From Marthasterias glacialis (lineage: Eukaryota; Echinodermata; Asteroidea; Forcipulatida; Asteriidae), in the NCBI GenBank assembly GCA_911728455.2, contig OU452227.1, forward strand, positions 13,532,110-13,596,109: a DNA stretch of 64,000 nucleotides, written 5' to 3'. Both the position numbers and the translations under genes were made by a program. This document shows, piece by piece, positions 32,036 to 44,617 of the stretch. Below the pieces are notes generated by a model, which was not told the DNA's origin, did not search any database, and saw only the letters and a program-made list of their open reading frames with translations. Positions within the stretch are counted from its first letter, which is position 1. Each line of letters begins with the position of its first letter.

Positions 32036-34655
32036 TACTTAAACTTAAAAGACCTTCTTTGGAGCTGATGAGAGGATGATATCATAATCTTATCATTTCA
32101 CTTATCTACTTAATATCTTTTAAAGATTATACATCAGACATATTCAGCGTCACATTTACATTGTTCTTTGTCAACTCTGTACTGGGGCCTTATTTAGTTC
32201 TGTCCTAACAACTTTCCTATTACCTTTATATTTACCTTTTAATAATAATTGATTAAGAAATTGTAAATATGTTTGTAGAAATTCAACTGAACAACGGTGA
32301 ATTTGTAGTCTCGAATGTCTGTAAATAAAATAGAATGACTAATACGAAACTGAATGAGAAGAACGAAATCATAGATACGCACAAAAACGAGGTTGAATGC
32401 AATGTAGTAACGGTAGCTAAAAAGAAATACCAATTTGAACGCATTAGGGAAACGTGCGTGAATTCAATCTTGATTGCGTGTTAAGGAAGTGAAATAAGTT
32501 TTGCTGAAACTGAGCGGGAAAACCTATGTTAAAAGTTGAGTTGAATAAGTCAAAAGGTAAAGCCAGCTTTGCCTTCCATTCAGTTTATTTTATGGTAAAA
32601 AATGACAAATTTTCCATGTCAGGGGACAGGTGCCTCTTTTGTTTATATTCCCCGTTTAAACTGCATAAACAGTAGTAGTTTTCTCAACAGATCGTTTTAA
32701 CCGCAGTCTACTGAATACGAAATGCCTTAATTGACTCTATTATAAAAGCATTTGGCGCCTAAAACTGTCCCTTACACCTTCAAAATGGTCAAATCAGTTT
32801 CCCCTTTGCCATCGATCCCATTAGGGAGAGGTGATTGCTAGTCACGGGTTCAAGCTAGCGTAACAATGCAGACACAGAAGCAGTCTGGAAAATAACACCC
32901 AATAAATTTGAAATGTCATCAATGTTTTCCTCTGCGCGTAGGCCGAGAGTTTGAATCTGTCGACGCGGCGGACCCAAGCGGGCAATCTCTCGAGTAAAAA
33001 CAAAGCTAAACGGGTAGGAATTACCCGGACTGGCATCGGTTCAATAAGAGCAGCGGTGGGGATCAAAGTGGCCCCACCGGCGGGCAGAAAATCAATGCCT
33101 TGCCTGGTTGTACATGGATGCTTCCATTTGGGAGATGATTAAGGTTGGGACGTTCTGCCAATCCCCATACTTGCTTGAGGTATAAATGCAGCTAAATTTA
33201 GGTCGATAAATTAGTTCGAGATTCGGAGATATATCTGTTGTTGACCCTCATTTTTTTTACACTGGTCTCTAATTTCCTTCTGCGGCCGAGCATTTTTTTT
33301 AGGGGGTTCCATAAAAAAATGAACGTGTGATTGTAGCGGTTTGGTTAAAGCAACCTGGCCATTCAGGTCTGGGAAGACTGAAGAGTACACGACAGTGTTA
33401 AAGAAAATAGACTATCAATTCCGTAGACAATCACTTACCGGTACTGAAAAGTAGGTTGTAAGGAATAGCATGGGGAGGAGGTCCAGTACAATGACGTCAC
33501 AAGACAACTGGGGTTGTTTAGTTAAACAATTAATTGAACATGTTACCTTCGCTAGATTGCACTTCCTATTAAACCGCAGCATTTATGCACCCACGAACGA
33601 AAATTCGGATCGCCCATTTGTTTTTCTTTTTCGGGGTGGGGTACAGATCTGAGCAGGGTGGCGGTCAAGTGTCCACATCCCCCTGCATCCCACCCTCTGG
33701 TCACGCCACTGATCCTGGACCTGCCAATGTGTGTAATCTCGGAACACAATCAAGTAAACCACCCCAAACGAAAGTGGCTGTGTTTAACAAACAAACTTAC
33801 TGGCAAAATGCCGACCTACTCCCCGCCCTCTACTGTCGAAACATTGGCTGACACTCTGCACTACCCCCGCCCCCCGCAAACACAATAGGACAAGCTCAGC
33901 TCGTTTGGTTGAAAATATCTTGAGAGAAATCCTAGCTAACTTTCACAAGATGCCAGTTATGTGTATTGTTTACTGGGTACTCGGCCGTAAATAAAACACG
34001 ACGTGTTATCTGAGAAAACAAAATAGTATTTGAATATCGATCCGCTGCTTTGTAGTTATACACTCACACATTTTATAAATTTCCTTTTTTTACAGGTGCA
34101 CCAGTAACAGACCTACGATTTTTAGTCTCCATTTGATCGTTTTACAGACCTGTTTACCAAACGGTGTTGTTTATAATCTATAAATACTGATCGTAGTTCA
34201 ATAAACAGAACATAAATATACTTGGGGAATGAAGATGCGACAGCCTGGGGAGATGGGCGGACGCAATCACTGCGTTCGAGTGTTACTGTAGTTATAAACA
34301 AGCGGGAATACCAACGCCGACAAAATATAGGCCTGTACCTTTTTTATTATAATGTTTTTTTGTCGTATTAACAGCGGCAAATTCCACGGTGGGTTATTTA
34401 TCCGTGATGAGCTTGCACTGACTTGACTTTCCACCGCGCAGACGTGAGCAAACGGCCAATGGGAGAAGTGCAGTTTGCCTGATGGAATAAGACATACAAT
34501 ACCATGACCGCATCACAAGTACTTTGTAGGCTCTGTGTACGAGGCTGATACGCCTGCGCAATACAATCATGTGGTGGCGCTGCTCTGTCAACACCGTCGT
34601 CGTCATCAGAGTTGCAGTTAACGATGCCAACGTTGTACCAGTGGCTCGATTCCGG

Positions 34656-34666
34656 CATATATATAG
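34656..34666 (+). promoter_or_regulatory. TATA-like element upstream of the GPCR
   Basis: The run CATATATATAG lies about 290 bp before the receptor start codon, in a moderately GC-rich stretch. It would imply a short 5' UTR if used. Another AT run (ctatatattgg, 34930-34940) is too close to the ATG to be the core promoter. Weak evidence. Confidence 0.25.
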
Positions 34667-34948
34667 CACTCACAGGCTCAATTTTCCTGCATATGCCCAC
34701 ATGCACCACTAAAAGTAAAACACAGATAGGTTAAACTGACCTAACTTCAACTCCAGCTGCACAAGTATTGCAACGCCGTTTGCAAGAAAATGCAGAGAGA
34801 TTGTATAGTGAAACAGCGTGCAACATCTTGAGCTCTGGCAATGAATTCTTAACTTATTGGTAGTGTAATACCACGGGTTAGATTAACAACTTTACAGACC
34901 AACTATCTGCTTTTACTGATTATCAGTCGACTATATATTGGAGGTAAA

Positions 34949-36202
34949 ATGGAAACCCTCGCAACAGAAACATATACATCTTTGTATCCGATGAACACCA
35001 CGGACTTGTTGAGTCCAAACACAACGGAGGAAGAGGAGACCGATGCTGATTTTTCGGATATCGCGCTGGCTGGTAGAATCATCGGTACTTTATATATGAT
35101 TATCACCATAGTTGGTATTGTTGGCAATGGCACCGTTATCTACGTGGTGCTAAGATTTGCCAAGATGAAGACGGTCACAAACTGTTACATTCTAAATCTG
35201 GCCGTGGCCGATGCTGTCTTCGTGACCTTCCTGACGCTCTTGGCCATATCCAACTATATGGAAACCTACTGGATTTTCGGTGCTTTCTTGTGTAAAGTGA
35301 TTTTTGGTATTGACATGTTCAACATGGTGATCAGTGTATGGTGTTTGACAGCAATGAGCGTGGATCGCTACGTAGCCGTCTGCCATGCCCTGAAGTCCCG
35401 CTCCTTCAGGAATCTTCGAGTCGCAACAGCCATCAATGCTTCCACGTGGTTGCTCTCAATTTTTGCTTCGATTCCTTTCATCTATTTTGCAAAACTACAA
35501 AAAGGCAACGATAACTACGATGTGTGTTTTCTTGACTTCGTACCCGAACAGAGGAAAACCATGAGCCAGATATTGACCATGTATGCATTTATATTAAACT
35601 TTGTGATTCCGCTAACTGTCATCATCGTGTGTTACGCTAGCATCACCTTGCGTCTTCGAGATATGAACAAAAAGACAGGCAAACCGGAGAAATCACGTAA
35701 GGTCAATCGACTTGTCCTTATCGTCGTTATCACCTTTGTCATCTGCTGGGCCCCTTTTTACATCGTGAGGTTTCTCATAGTCTTTGTCGATGCCTTCAGA
35801 GAATGGGAACAGGCTTGGATAGTTTCGGACACATTCCTATCGTTGTCTTACATCAACAGCTGCGCCAATCCCTTCCTGTACGCGTTCTTTAGTGACAACT
35901 TCAGGAAGAGTTTTCAGAAGGCGTGGTTTTGCCACACAAGGAACCGGCCTGAGGTTAGCCAGACCTCCCATGCTAGCAGATGGAAATTCGGTAAGAGTGG
36001 AGGCAAGGGGAAATCTAACAAAACAGGTAGGCGGTTCCGTTTACACGATGATGAGGGAGATGACGACAATGTTTCCGGTTATAACAATCAGTACCAACTA
36101 ACAGCCACAGCAGTAACTTCTGTCGTATCGGAATCATCCTACCCGAGGAATGGTGAGACGGTTCAGATTAATTTGGATAAACAAGCCGTAGCGAATGCGT
36201 AA
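34949..36202 (+). CDS. Somatostatin / allatostatin-C-type G protein-coupled receptor, complete, intronless
   Basis: A 417-residue class A GPCR at the plasma membrane, expected to bind a somatostatin/allatostatin-C-type neuropeptide and, like vertebrate SSTRs, probably couple to Gi/o. The extracellular N-terminus has N-glycosylation sites N16 and N24. TM1 (about 44-68) contains GN at 59-60; TM2 contains NLAVAD with D88; C115 and C193 can form the ECL1-ECL2 disulfide. D122 (position 3.32) is the residue that contacts the ligand lysine in somatostatin and opioid receptors. DRY is at 139-141, CWAPF at 266-270, and YINSCANPFLYAFFSDNF in TM7/helix 8 is almost the SSTR signature. C328 could be palmitoylated. 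The tail is basic, then acidic (DDEGDDD). The ATG has A at -3 and G at +4 and precedes TM1 by a normal distance. An opioid or galanin-type receptor is less likely given the TM7 motif. Confidence 0.93.
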   Translation: METLATETYTSLYPMNTTDLLSPNTTEEEETDADFSDIALAGRIIGTLYMIITIVGIVGNGTVIYVVLRFAKMKTVTNCYILNLAVADAVFVTFLTLLAISNYMETYWIFGAFLCKVIFGIDMFNMVISVWCLTAMSVDRYVAVCHALKSRSFRNLRVATAINASTWLLSIFASIPFIYFAKLQKGNDNYDVCFLDFVPEQRKTMSQILTMYAFILNFVIPLTVIIVCYASITLRLRDMNKKTGKPEKSRKVNRLVLIVVITFVICWAPFYIVRFLIVFVDAFREWEQAWIVSDTFLSLSYINSCANPFLYAFFSDNFRKSFQKAWFCHTRNRPEVSQTSHASRWKFGKSGGKGKSNKTGRRFRLHDDEGDDDNVSGYNNQYQLTATAVTSVVSESSYPRNGETVQINLDKQAVANA

Positions 36203-36241
36203 ACGCTCCCCACACCGTATGTTGTAAATCCAAGTAATTAA

Positions 36242-36247
36242 AATAAA
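36242..36247 (+). terminator. Candidate polyadenylation signal AATAAA of the GPCR gene
   Basis: A canonical AATAAA hexamer lies 40 bp after the stop codon. The 3' UTR would be very short; such hexamers also occur by chance in AT-rich DNA. Confidence 0.35.
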
Positions 36248-37847
36248 CATCCAAAAAGCCTTACCTAATCTTACATCGTGTAACCAATAGCTTTCGTACA
36301 GAAATGATATTGCATGGGACACTGTGTGCAACTTCTTTTGACCAACATTATTAACTAACTAAATCAGTTTAACCCAAAGTATGTGTTTGAAATTGAACGA
36401 AGTATATTGAATTTTAATTGGAACTGTGCCCTGTAAAAAGCATAGCCTGCCTTCTACATAAACCCCCCTCATGCACTTAGACTGCTATTCGACGCAGTTC
36501 TTGATAATAGAAGTGGTTGGGTTGCTTGAAGAGAGAAACTAACGATTTATCGCACTCTACCATGTACGGGCGTCAGACTGCGTCTTCACATAATAATTGC
36601 TACGAATGGGTAGAAATCCTCGTTACGGCTTCGCTGCCTCGAGATGGCTCTTTATATGAGCGTTTCGGGTATAGGCATTTTATCTTTTAATGGAAAAAGC
36701 TATGCTCAATTTCGCCTGTAATTTGCCGAGTTTTTATGCAGTAAGGGGAAATCTTAAAGGTGTCCACGCATGTTTGCAATGATGAGAATAAGAAAGACCT
36801 TGCGGTTTCTTCCCCCGTCAAATTTAAACTCATACTTTTCATGAACAAACGTGGTATTAGTAGGCCCACGTGTGTTTTTTAAAACAATTTTAGTTGAGAA
36901 CATTGTCATAGATTGTTTTTTATAACCGTAACACGCACATATGAAACTGCAAAACTAATCTTTCAAAACATAAACAGTGTTGGTCAAAACCTAAAAATGT
37001 ACCTTTTCGAAAAAAAACTCTTACTTTTAGAAGGTGTATTAAATCATTGCTTATGTGGGAATGAAGATTTTATTCGTTTGGTTATATTTTCCGATCATAA
37101 CAAGCCATGTGTTGTATCTTTAATTTTGAATGGAAGTTAATACACAATTTGTTTCTGTAGGTTTCACTTTTTAAGACAAGCCTAAAGTTCAGAAACAATA
37201 ACAGCAGACTGACCGGTGTAAGTTTCATCAAGTATGTGATAAGGGCTCAGAGAAAGTTGTGAGCAGAGTAACATGACTGATCAATATAAACTTTAAAATC
37301 AGGTGTAAAAGACTGTGGACGGTGATTTTCTTATCACTCCGTATAAAATTTCTCTTTTTCTCAGCTTTTGAAACCAGGATTTTGGTGTTTGTGTGCTGTT
37401 GATTAAGCAGTAAACACAACCCGTTGATTGTTTTGTGACTATCCTGTAACACTTTCGATCTACCGATAATGTTGCGTGCATTACTGAGAAAAACGGTTTT
37501 CCTAGCAAAAGAGTTCTTTCACGTCTTACTGTAGTCTCAGTTATTCAGATTACAACAACAAAAAGTGATGCGTTTTGACCAGTCGGCGAGAATGTGCCAT
37601 GTTTGTGAAGGATTATTAATCACTTTTGGCAATGAGTCAAGAAGTTTTTGCAGGCGAGGTTGGTAGCACCTCAACTCAGCCGCGCCTGCATTGGACACCG
37701 TGGCACAAACACGTTCGGGAAACGTTTCTTATGGGCTTTTGGAGGGCAATTTCTATTTCCCAACAATCTTCCCAGCTTGAGGTCATTCGCCCTCGAATGA
37801 ATAACTGAAATTAACACAAAATAAAAATCCGATGACAATTTTGAGCC

Positions 37848-38302
37848 ATTATGTCCGACCCATTGTGTCCGACAAACCGTTATGTCCGACCCATCCTGTC
37901 CAACGAACGATTATGTCCGACCCATTGTGTCCAACAAACGCCTATTTCCGACCCACTGTGTCCTTCGGATGTAGTGGGTCGGACGTAAATGTTAGTCATA
38001 CGCAATGGTTCGGACATAATTGTTTGTCAAATAATTCAGACATAAATGTTTGTCCGATAAACCGTTGTGTCCGACCCATTGTGTCCGACAAACGGCTATG
38101 TCCGACCCATTGTGTCCTTCGGACACAATGGGTCGGACATAAATGTTTGTCGGACACATTGGTGTGGACATAATTGTTTGTCGGACACAATGGGTCGGAC
38201 ATAATGATTGGTCGAATACACTGCGTTGGACACAATGGTTTGTCGGACACAATGGCTCGGACTACTATGGTTCAAAATTTACTCGTCGGACATAATGGTG
38301 AC
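37848..38302. repeat. 31-bp repeat array arranged as two successive palindromes
   Basis: The unit ttatgtccgacccattgtgt-ccgacaaacg repeats forward at 31-bp spacing (37852, 37883, 37914) up to a turn at tgtgtccttcgga (about 37963), then runs inverted. A second forward/inverted set follows, with its turn at tgtccttcggacaca (about 38115). The outer ends (ttttgagccattatgtccg and its near inverse) also match. It supports extensive hairpins. Frames on both strands are artefacts. Confidence 0.88.
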
Positions 38303-41263
38303 TAACTTCGTATGCATCATTTCGTCATATATTTGTATCATGGATTCATTACTTTACTACTAGTTGATGATTCTTCAAATTCGAATCATTGTTCAAACAC
38401 TGTCGTCAAACCTTGCTTTACACGAAAACTTTACTTGTTGATAACACAATCGCATATAAAACGCAGTTCGTTGATTCACCCTTTTACCACACAACGGTGC
38501 AACGCTGTTTCGAAACGATCAGTTTTGGATGACTACACCGGGACAGTTTATTGGTATTTTTCTGAAACGTGGCCCGTTAGTCTTGGTTAGTGATGAATTC
38601 AGAAACTACACTGATTCTGAAATATTAAAGCGTGACACTCGATGTTCTGTTTGCTCAAAACACTAGCCATGCTGAATTGTGCATGAAGGCCAATTGCCTG
38701 TGCGGAGCAGCTGTACGTAATAAACACCATATTGGAATGTTCACAGGTTCGTTTCATGACACGTGTTTTGAAAATTAGACGATTTCACTTTTAAGAATTC
38801 CAACGTACTACAACAAATAAGTCTCTTCCCCTCAATTGATGAGAAGCTTCCAACATCCAAAAATATATAGAGCATTCTCCTTAAGATGTTTAAAGGAATA
38901 CCAAAATAGCATTGTATAAAAACCTGCTTGTTTTGCAGAGATGAAGTAGGGCATTGGTTATGTTGACGAAACAGTATTTTTTTCTACGACACTCTATATC
39001 AAAAATCAAATAAAACAACCAACGAAATAGTATTCGTTCATAAAGGAAAAACAAACTTTCGTATCTAAATCGACAGATTTAGTTTAACAAAGTTGGAAGG
39101 TTTCCTCACGTAACCAATGCTACATACCATATCAAGCGGAATTTGAAACATGAATGACAGGGAGTTAAACAGTATGGTACCTTATCTTGTGATGTAAATA
39201 ATGGTTGACAATGTATTAGGCCCAATGTTTTGGTACATGTAATAGCCGTAGGTAAAATCAACAAGTTTAAGTAACATTATTTTACGGGAAAATCTACCCT
39301 TTAAATCTTTGGTTATGAGATGTGTAAAACTTGTTAATTTAGCAGGCTGCAGGTTATATGATATATTGAACTATGTAACAATGCTCACTGTATAGATGCA
39401 ATACTGGTGTACAACAGTATTTCACTGAATGCGTGTTTTGCACGGCTTACCGGTACCATCGACAGAGACATCTTTTTCTATTTTATTATGCATTGTCGTG
39501 GTAACCTAGCGACAGTCTTGTAAATAGGCGAACTCTGTTTTTATCATCAGGGACGCGTTTCGCCAATCGTGTATAAGCTTGTACCATAGATTGGCCATTT
39601 CATAATGACATTCCTTTCTGCTACCAAGCAACACAATTACTTCAAACCCCACCACAACAATCAAAATTCAGTAAATTGTCTTCACTCCACAGGAACATGA
39701 CCTGCGCCATTTTGTTGCCACTACACACTACTAAAACAGCTGAGTCTTAAAAACAAAACCATTTGAATTTCCTGCCCTAGGCAAACTTTGTGTATATCAG
39801 TGGTTGCTATACAAACATGATGGGAATTCAGTCTGCCCCGAGTGCTGTAATTGAGGATTTCCCCAAATGAAAGTCTGTCTTCCGGGGATGAAATTGATTA
39901 CAACGAATTTACGCGCAATTTCCTAAATTGTTTTGTTTTTAAAGTCCATTGAAATACGTTGGTCTTTGGCAACATACGGTTCTGTATGTCACATTCTATT
40001 ATTGCACTCTTGACATTTCCAATGACAGCATAAATGAAGTTTTGCAGTGTTCCACTTTCAATGGTTTGCAGACATCATTATAATGGTCGTCAAAGAGTAC
40101 CACTTTTCAATATTTAAACAAGTTGTGTTTTTCCCATTCCAAAGCTCAGCACTTTCCTATTTTCTCGAAAACTGTCTTTACGTGGTGAACTATCATTGTG
40201 AATCAGCCAGGCAGCACTAGGTTTAAGGGGATTTAAACAGTAGTCATTGTGTTTCCACATGTTAGGTACACAATGCATATATTCATATATTATTCAGATG
40301 TTTCATTATTTTCAACGGAATATGGCGTACAGCAATCATAACCAGTCTACGTAGTGTGGCGGTCGAGGGAACAAAGGGATTCTTATAATATATGAAAAAA
40401 TACCAAAACGCATATACTTTGTGTTAGTGATGTTGGTGTGACTATACTGGACATGCAATACGTTATTAGAGTGCGTGCAAGTATCTATAATTCATTGTCT
40501 ATATTTGCATCTACGCCCAAGGCCCAATATATGGCGGGATTGATGATACAGAGAGGCTATAAAGCGCAGTTGTAGTCGACGTTGTATCTGAGATTCATCG
40601 ATTTATTCAAAGAAGCTGCATCTAAGATAGTATAATAATGTGTCCGTTAAGACGCAATACTATTAATATTATCGCAATATTTGGCACCAAAAAAATAATA
40701 TAAAAGAACTATATTTAGCGACCATACTGAATCTTCAGTTTATATTGAAGATTTAGCAATATATTGAATGATCAATACACCATTGATATAGAATAATGTG
40801 ATATATTGGTTTTTAACAATGATTATCAACGTTATATCAAAATTTAAAGGATTTATCAATAGGCCTATGTGTTTTTATGAGGCATGGTTTGGCTTAAAAA
40901 GTTGCAAAGTTGGCCAGAAGAATTGCTGAACAAAAGTGGATCTAGTTAACATTCACACATTGCAAGCATGATGCGGCTTGGGAGGTTCAATAAATCAAAT
41001 AAATAACCAAACGATTATCGATAAGGACAATATTTGTGTTATTATGCCGCGATAGGTGTTTAAGTATAACCCGTCTCTGGAAGTAGTTGTGTTTGCAAGT
41101 ACAACAATGTTTCGAAGATAAAATCAATTTGCTTTCAGCATCTGTTCTATCAGCTAGAATTGTTCCAACTCCTTTTCGTTGAGAACATAATTTGATAAGC
41201 GGAGTGAAGTCTCCTGTGGTTGTTTAGAATGTAAACATACTCGTTGTATGAAGAACCAACTGA

Positions 41264-41453
41264 TAGCTATACCGGTACCATTGCCGCTATAGCGGTACCA
41301 TTGCCGCTATATGGCGGTACCATTGCCGCTAAAACGGTACATTCCCGCTATAGCGGTACATTCCCGCTATAATGGTAAATCCCGCTAACGCGGTACGTTC
41401 CCGCTATATATTCCCGCTATAGCGGTTTTCCGTTATATAGCAGTACCATTCCT
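41264..41453. repeat. 20-22-bp palindromic tandem repeat (cggtaccattgccgctatag)
   Basis: Units begin at 41274, 41294 and 41316 and continue with variants (cggtacattcccgctatag) to 41453. Each unit contains self-complementary ggtacc and gctatagc motifs, so single units and neighbours can both pair. Confidence 0.88.
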
Positions 41454-43772
41454 GCACCTTTTTTGTTGATAACAGTGCAGACAACCTATACGTGAATGCA
41501 TCTTCACTGCGGAGGTCGTTTCCCACAGACATCGCAATTTCGAGGGCCATCATTACAACGATTTGCCTGGCGCTCAGCCGACGTCATCTAAATGTATAAC
41601 TTCGCTACGAAGTGACCATTAGCTTGCTACGAGAAAGGTTGTATCACCATACAGTATGCGTCACTCGTCAATGACACTCTTGTGTTTGATAAGTAAACAC
41701 TTCAGATTTGTGAATTGCTTGCTTCATGTCAAGAATTCACCCTTTTCAGTTTCCTAAATACAACCAAGACGAGATCAACTACCTTAAGATTCAGTTATTG
41801 TGATTCTGGAAAAAAAGATGTTTACAGACACGAGAATTTGATGCGTATTTAATTCCTCGTGATATAAACAAACATGGGCTGATCTATAGTACAAGCTATT
41901 CGTTTGTCATAGTTAATTTTATTTTTTAAATCTATCAGTAATTTTCCGGGTGGTTTTATATCGCTCATAATTTATTATGGCTTGGAAATCACACTTGGTC
42001 TCCTACATTCCTCCGAGGTTTTCAGGTTTTCAAAGCACTTGAAAAAAGTGTCAGAAGCCACCTGTGGAGAGTTGGTGTTCCTCCCGGCGCGTAAAAATGC
42101 ACAAGCAAAGTTGATGCCAAGTCACAAGTTTGCTGAAACTCGAAAGATGTTTTACTATCATAATATTGCAAACCAATCGCGGGATCCTACCTGTTTACCA
42201 TATATATGAATTCCGAACTGTTTGTTGTGCCCTCGCTGTTCTTTATCTGTTAAAAAATACACACTAAGAAACCTTTACAGTCCTTGGGCAACTATATGTG
42301 TAAAATCCGTTGCTTTATTTCACAAAAGTAATGCATAGATTTTGTGAGCATTGTGATAAGAATCTCTTCGTGGAAGACATGTTGGTACTTCGCAATAAGG
42401 GCCCCCCCTGTGGTCCTCCATGTTTCACCATGGGTATAGGAACTCCCACCGTATTGCACGAAAAGCATTGTAGCTGTTTCAAAAGATCAACAGGATTTTC
42501 AAAGTAGCTATAGGATCAAGTGTGCTTGGAAGAAAAAAAAAGCTTTTTCTCGACAGAAAAAAACGTCTTTACTCAACATTTTTAGTAATAATTTAAGGCT
42601 GAATTATTATAGCTGTGGATGTGTGTAGGACTATGAGAGAGAAGTGGCATGCATTGATCCAAACGTCACGTTGAATCGCTGCAGGAATATAGCCCCGAAA
42701 CACGTATCGATCATGTCATGCGCCCTCTTTTCAAAAATCACGGTTTTTTTCCCCGGACAATTGTATTTTCCCACCTGAATGTTGAAGCACTTAACGTGTC
42801 ACACGTCATCAAGACCGATTCTCCCCATCATTCAGTAAGGATTACCTGAAGCTTAGCTTGCAGGGACAGCATGGCCGTGCGTGTCCCCATTATGGCACCC
42901 ACCCACGTATACGCCGCACTATGTCCATTGACTTTCTCTAGTCTTTCACCAAGCGGCTGCTATGCACGACTATTTCCCTTGTTATCTTCCACCACATCAA
43001 CCCGTAGGTGGTCTTGGCATCGCACTTTGCCAATCTCGCGTTACCACCCCTCAGCCAACGTAAACCTCGCGAGGGTTAAGACACATCGGCCTGGCTGATA
43101 AAAAAAAGACCATGGTCGCGGAATTGATATCCCGTCAAACACTCTGATATGAGCGCGGTGTACTTTGATAACCATTACCGTGGTGTATGGAGTCATTCTT
43201 GGATGTGTTCGATGTAGAAACATGGTAGGAGAGGTATTCGTTATTGATGAAGACGGTGAAGATTGGGTTGCTGCGTTTCTCGGTGATCAAAACCAACAGA
43301 ATGTGGCGGAGCTATGAATGGCATGCACGCCCCGTGTCAGTCTGTAGCTTGGAGTATATTGATTGATTTCTTGTCATGGATAATTGATTAAAGAGGCAAT
43401 TTAATGGAGAAAACTTTTTTTGAATTTTTGAATATAATGGTTAAAGGTGTACGTCGTAACATTCTGATTAATTTTCATATTGACATCAAATATAACTAAA
43501 AAGGGGAAGAAATAGTTACATGGTTAATTTGGAGTACAGCCACGAACTTTAATGAACAATGTTTTGTGTTTAAGAACTACTTGCATCTTTGAGATGCCAA
43601 TGGAAACGGGATACCATTCCGGCAAGGTTTTCTTCGACATTAAAATATAGCAAAATCATGTCAAAATACTTATTCACATGTAACTAATCATTTCAAATGT
43701 TTTTTTTTATGATGAGTGAATGTTGTGTTATCTCTTTTGTTCGTGACAATTGACATGCATGTTTTTACAACT

Positions 43773-43926
43773 GGGGGCCTTTTCCAAACCTTGGCTTGTG
43801 GGCTCCAGCTCTGGCTTGGGCTGCGTCATCGATTTTGGAGCAGTGTATTTTCTGCTTGGTGTTTTTAACATCCAACCGATCCTGGAGCTGAACACAGAGC
43901 CGAAGCCGAGGTTTGGATAAGGCCCT
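43773..43926. mobile_element. Palindromic MITE, GGCCTTTTCCAAACC family
   Basis: The left terminus ggggccttttccaaaccttg and right terminus gaggtttggataaggccct are inverse. The interior has inverted gctccagctctggc / cctggagctgaacac blocks. 154 bp. Confidence 0.75.
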
Positions 43927-44496
43927 GGGTAAGACGTGAACGTCTTGACTTAGACAGACCATCACTTCCCCCATGGACGTACTAAAGAACAGACATGACA
44001 TAACATGAGTCCCAAGTTATTGAGTGTAAAGCTTAATGCACAATTCAATCTCACTGCAGAATGTACCAGTGACTTTACAAATCAATAATACGGGGTCTTT
44101 TACCAGTTGCGTCTCTTTCCGTGCTACAATATTCACCATCAAAATTAGACGTTTCCTCTACGCATCTCCTTTGGACTCCAATCCCAAACGGTTCGGTTGA
44201 AAAATGAAATTAAATTTAAAATTCACCAAGCGCAAAACGGTGGCAGAATGATTGAACCGTGCAATGCCCAGAGGGGAATCAATGCTGATGCATATCATAA
44301 TTCATGATATATCAAGGCGTCTGCTTCATATCTCTCATATTTCTGTTTGTCGAAGTGCTTTTTAAAACTTCAATATTTGGTACGTTTTTGGTTATTCGGG
44401 GGAAACTGGTATAATGATTGATAGAAAACAAAACAAAAATGAACGATTTATTTTCTGAAAGCCTGTTTTATAAACTTAATTATCAGTACCAAATGT

Positions 44497-44617
44497 GTCG
44501 ACATAATGGTCTGTCGGACACAATGGATCGGTCTTAATGATTTGTCGGACACAATGGGTCGAAAATAGTGGTTCCACATTTTCTTGTCGCAATAATGGTC
44601 CATGTCGGACAAAATGG
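44497..44617. repeat. Second locus of the 31-bp gtcggacacaatgggtcg repeat
   Basis: About four inverted-orientation units (ggtctgtcggacacaatgga, gatttgtcggacacaatggg, and so on) ending like the right end of the 37.8-38.3 kb array (gtggttccacattttcttgt vs atggttcaaaatttactcgt). It is half a palindrome. Confidence 0.8.

Larger units (their letters stand above)
23925..34655. other. Largely non-genic stretch between the candidate gene and the GPCR
   Basis: 24000-27270 is low in recognisable repeats: a GT run at about 25448-25462 with adjacent poly-G, and one possible membrane exon (26178-26395). 27275-27780 is an inverted/direct repeat cluster. 28.4-28.9 kb holds SINE and MITE pieces; MITEs lie at 31.35 and 31.79 kb. 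32.84-33.15 kb is a small GC-richer island with frames on both strands, none recognised. 29.0-31.3 kb shows nothing I can support. Confidence 0.5.

Noticed and set aside
37848-38302. CRISPR-like spacing of short repeats
   Set aside because: The units are contiguous palindromic 31-mers without unique spacers, in an animal genome with no cas genes.
42871-43098. 75-codon frame in a slightly GC-richer patch
   Set aside because: The composition is Ser/Pro/Arg-rich with no known motif; a frame of this length is expected by chance in GC-richer DNA.
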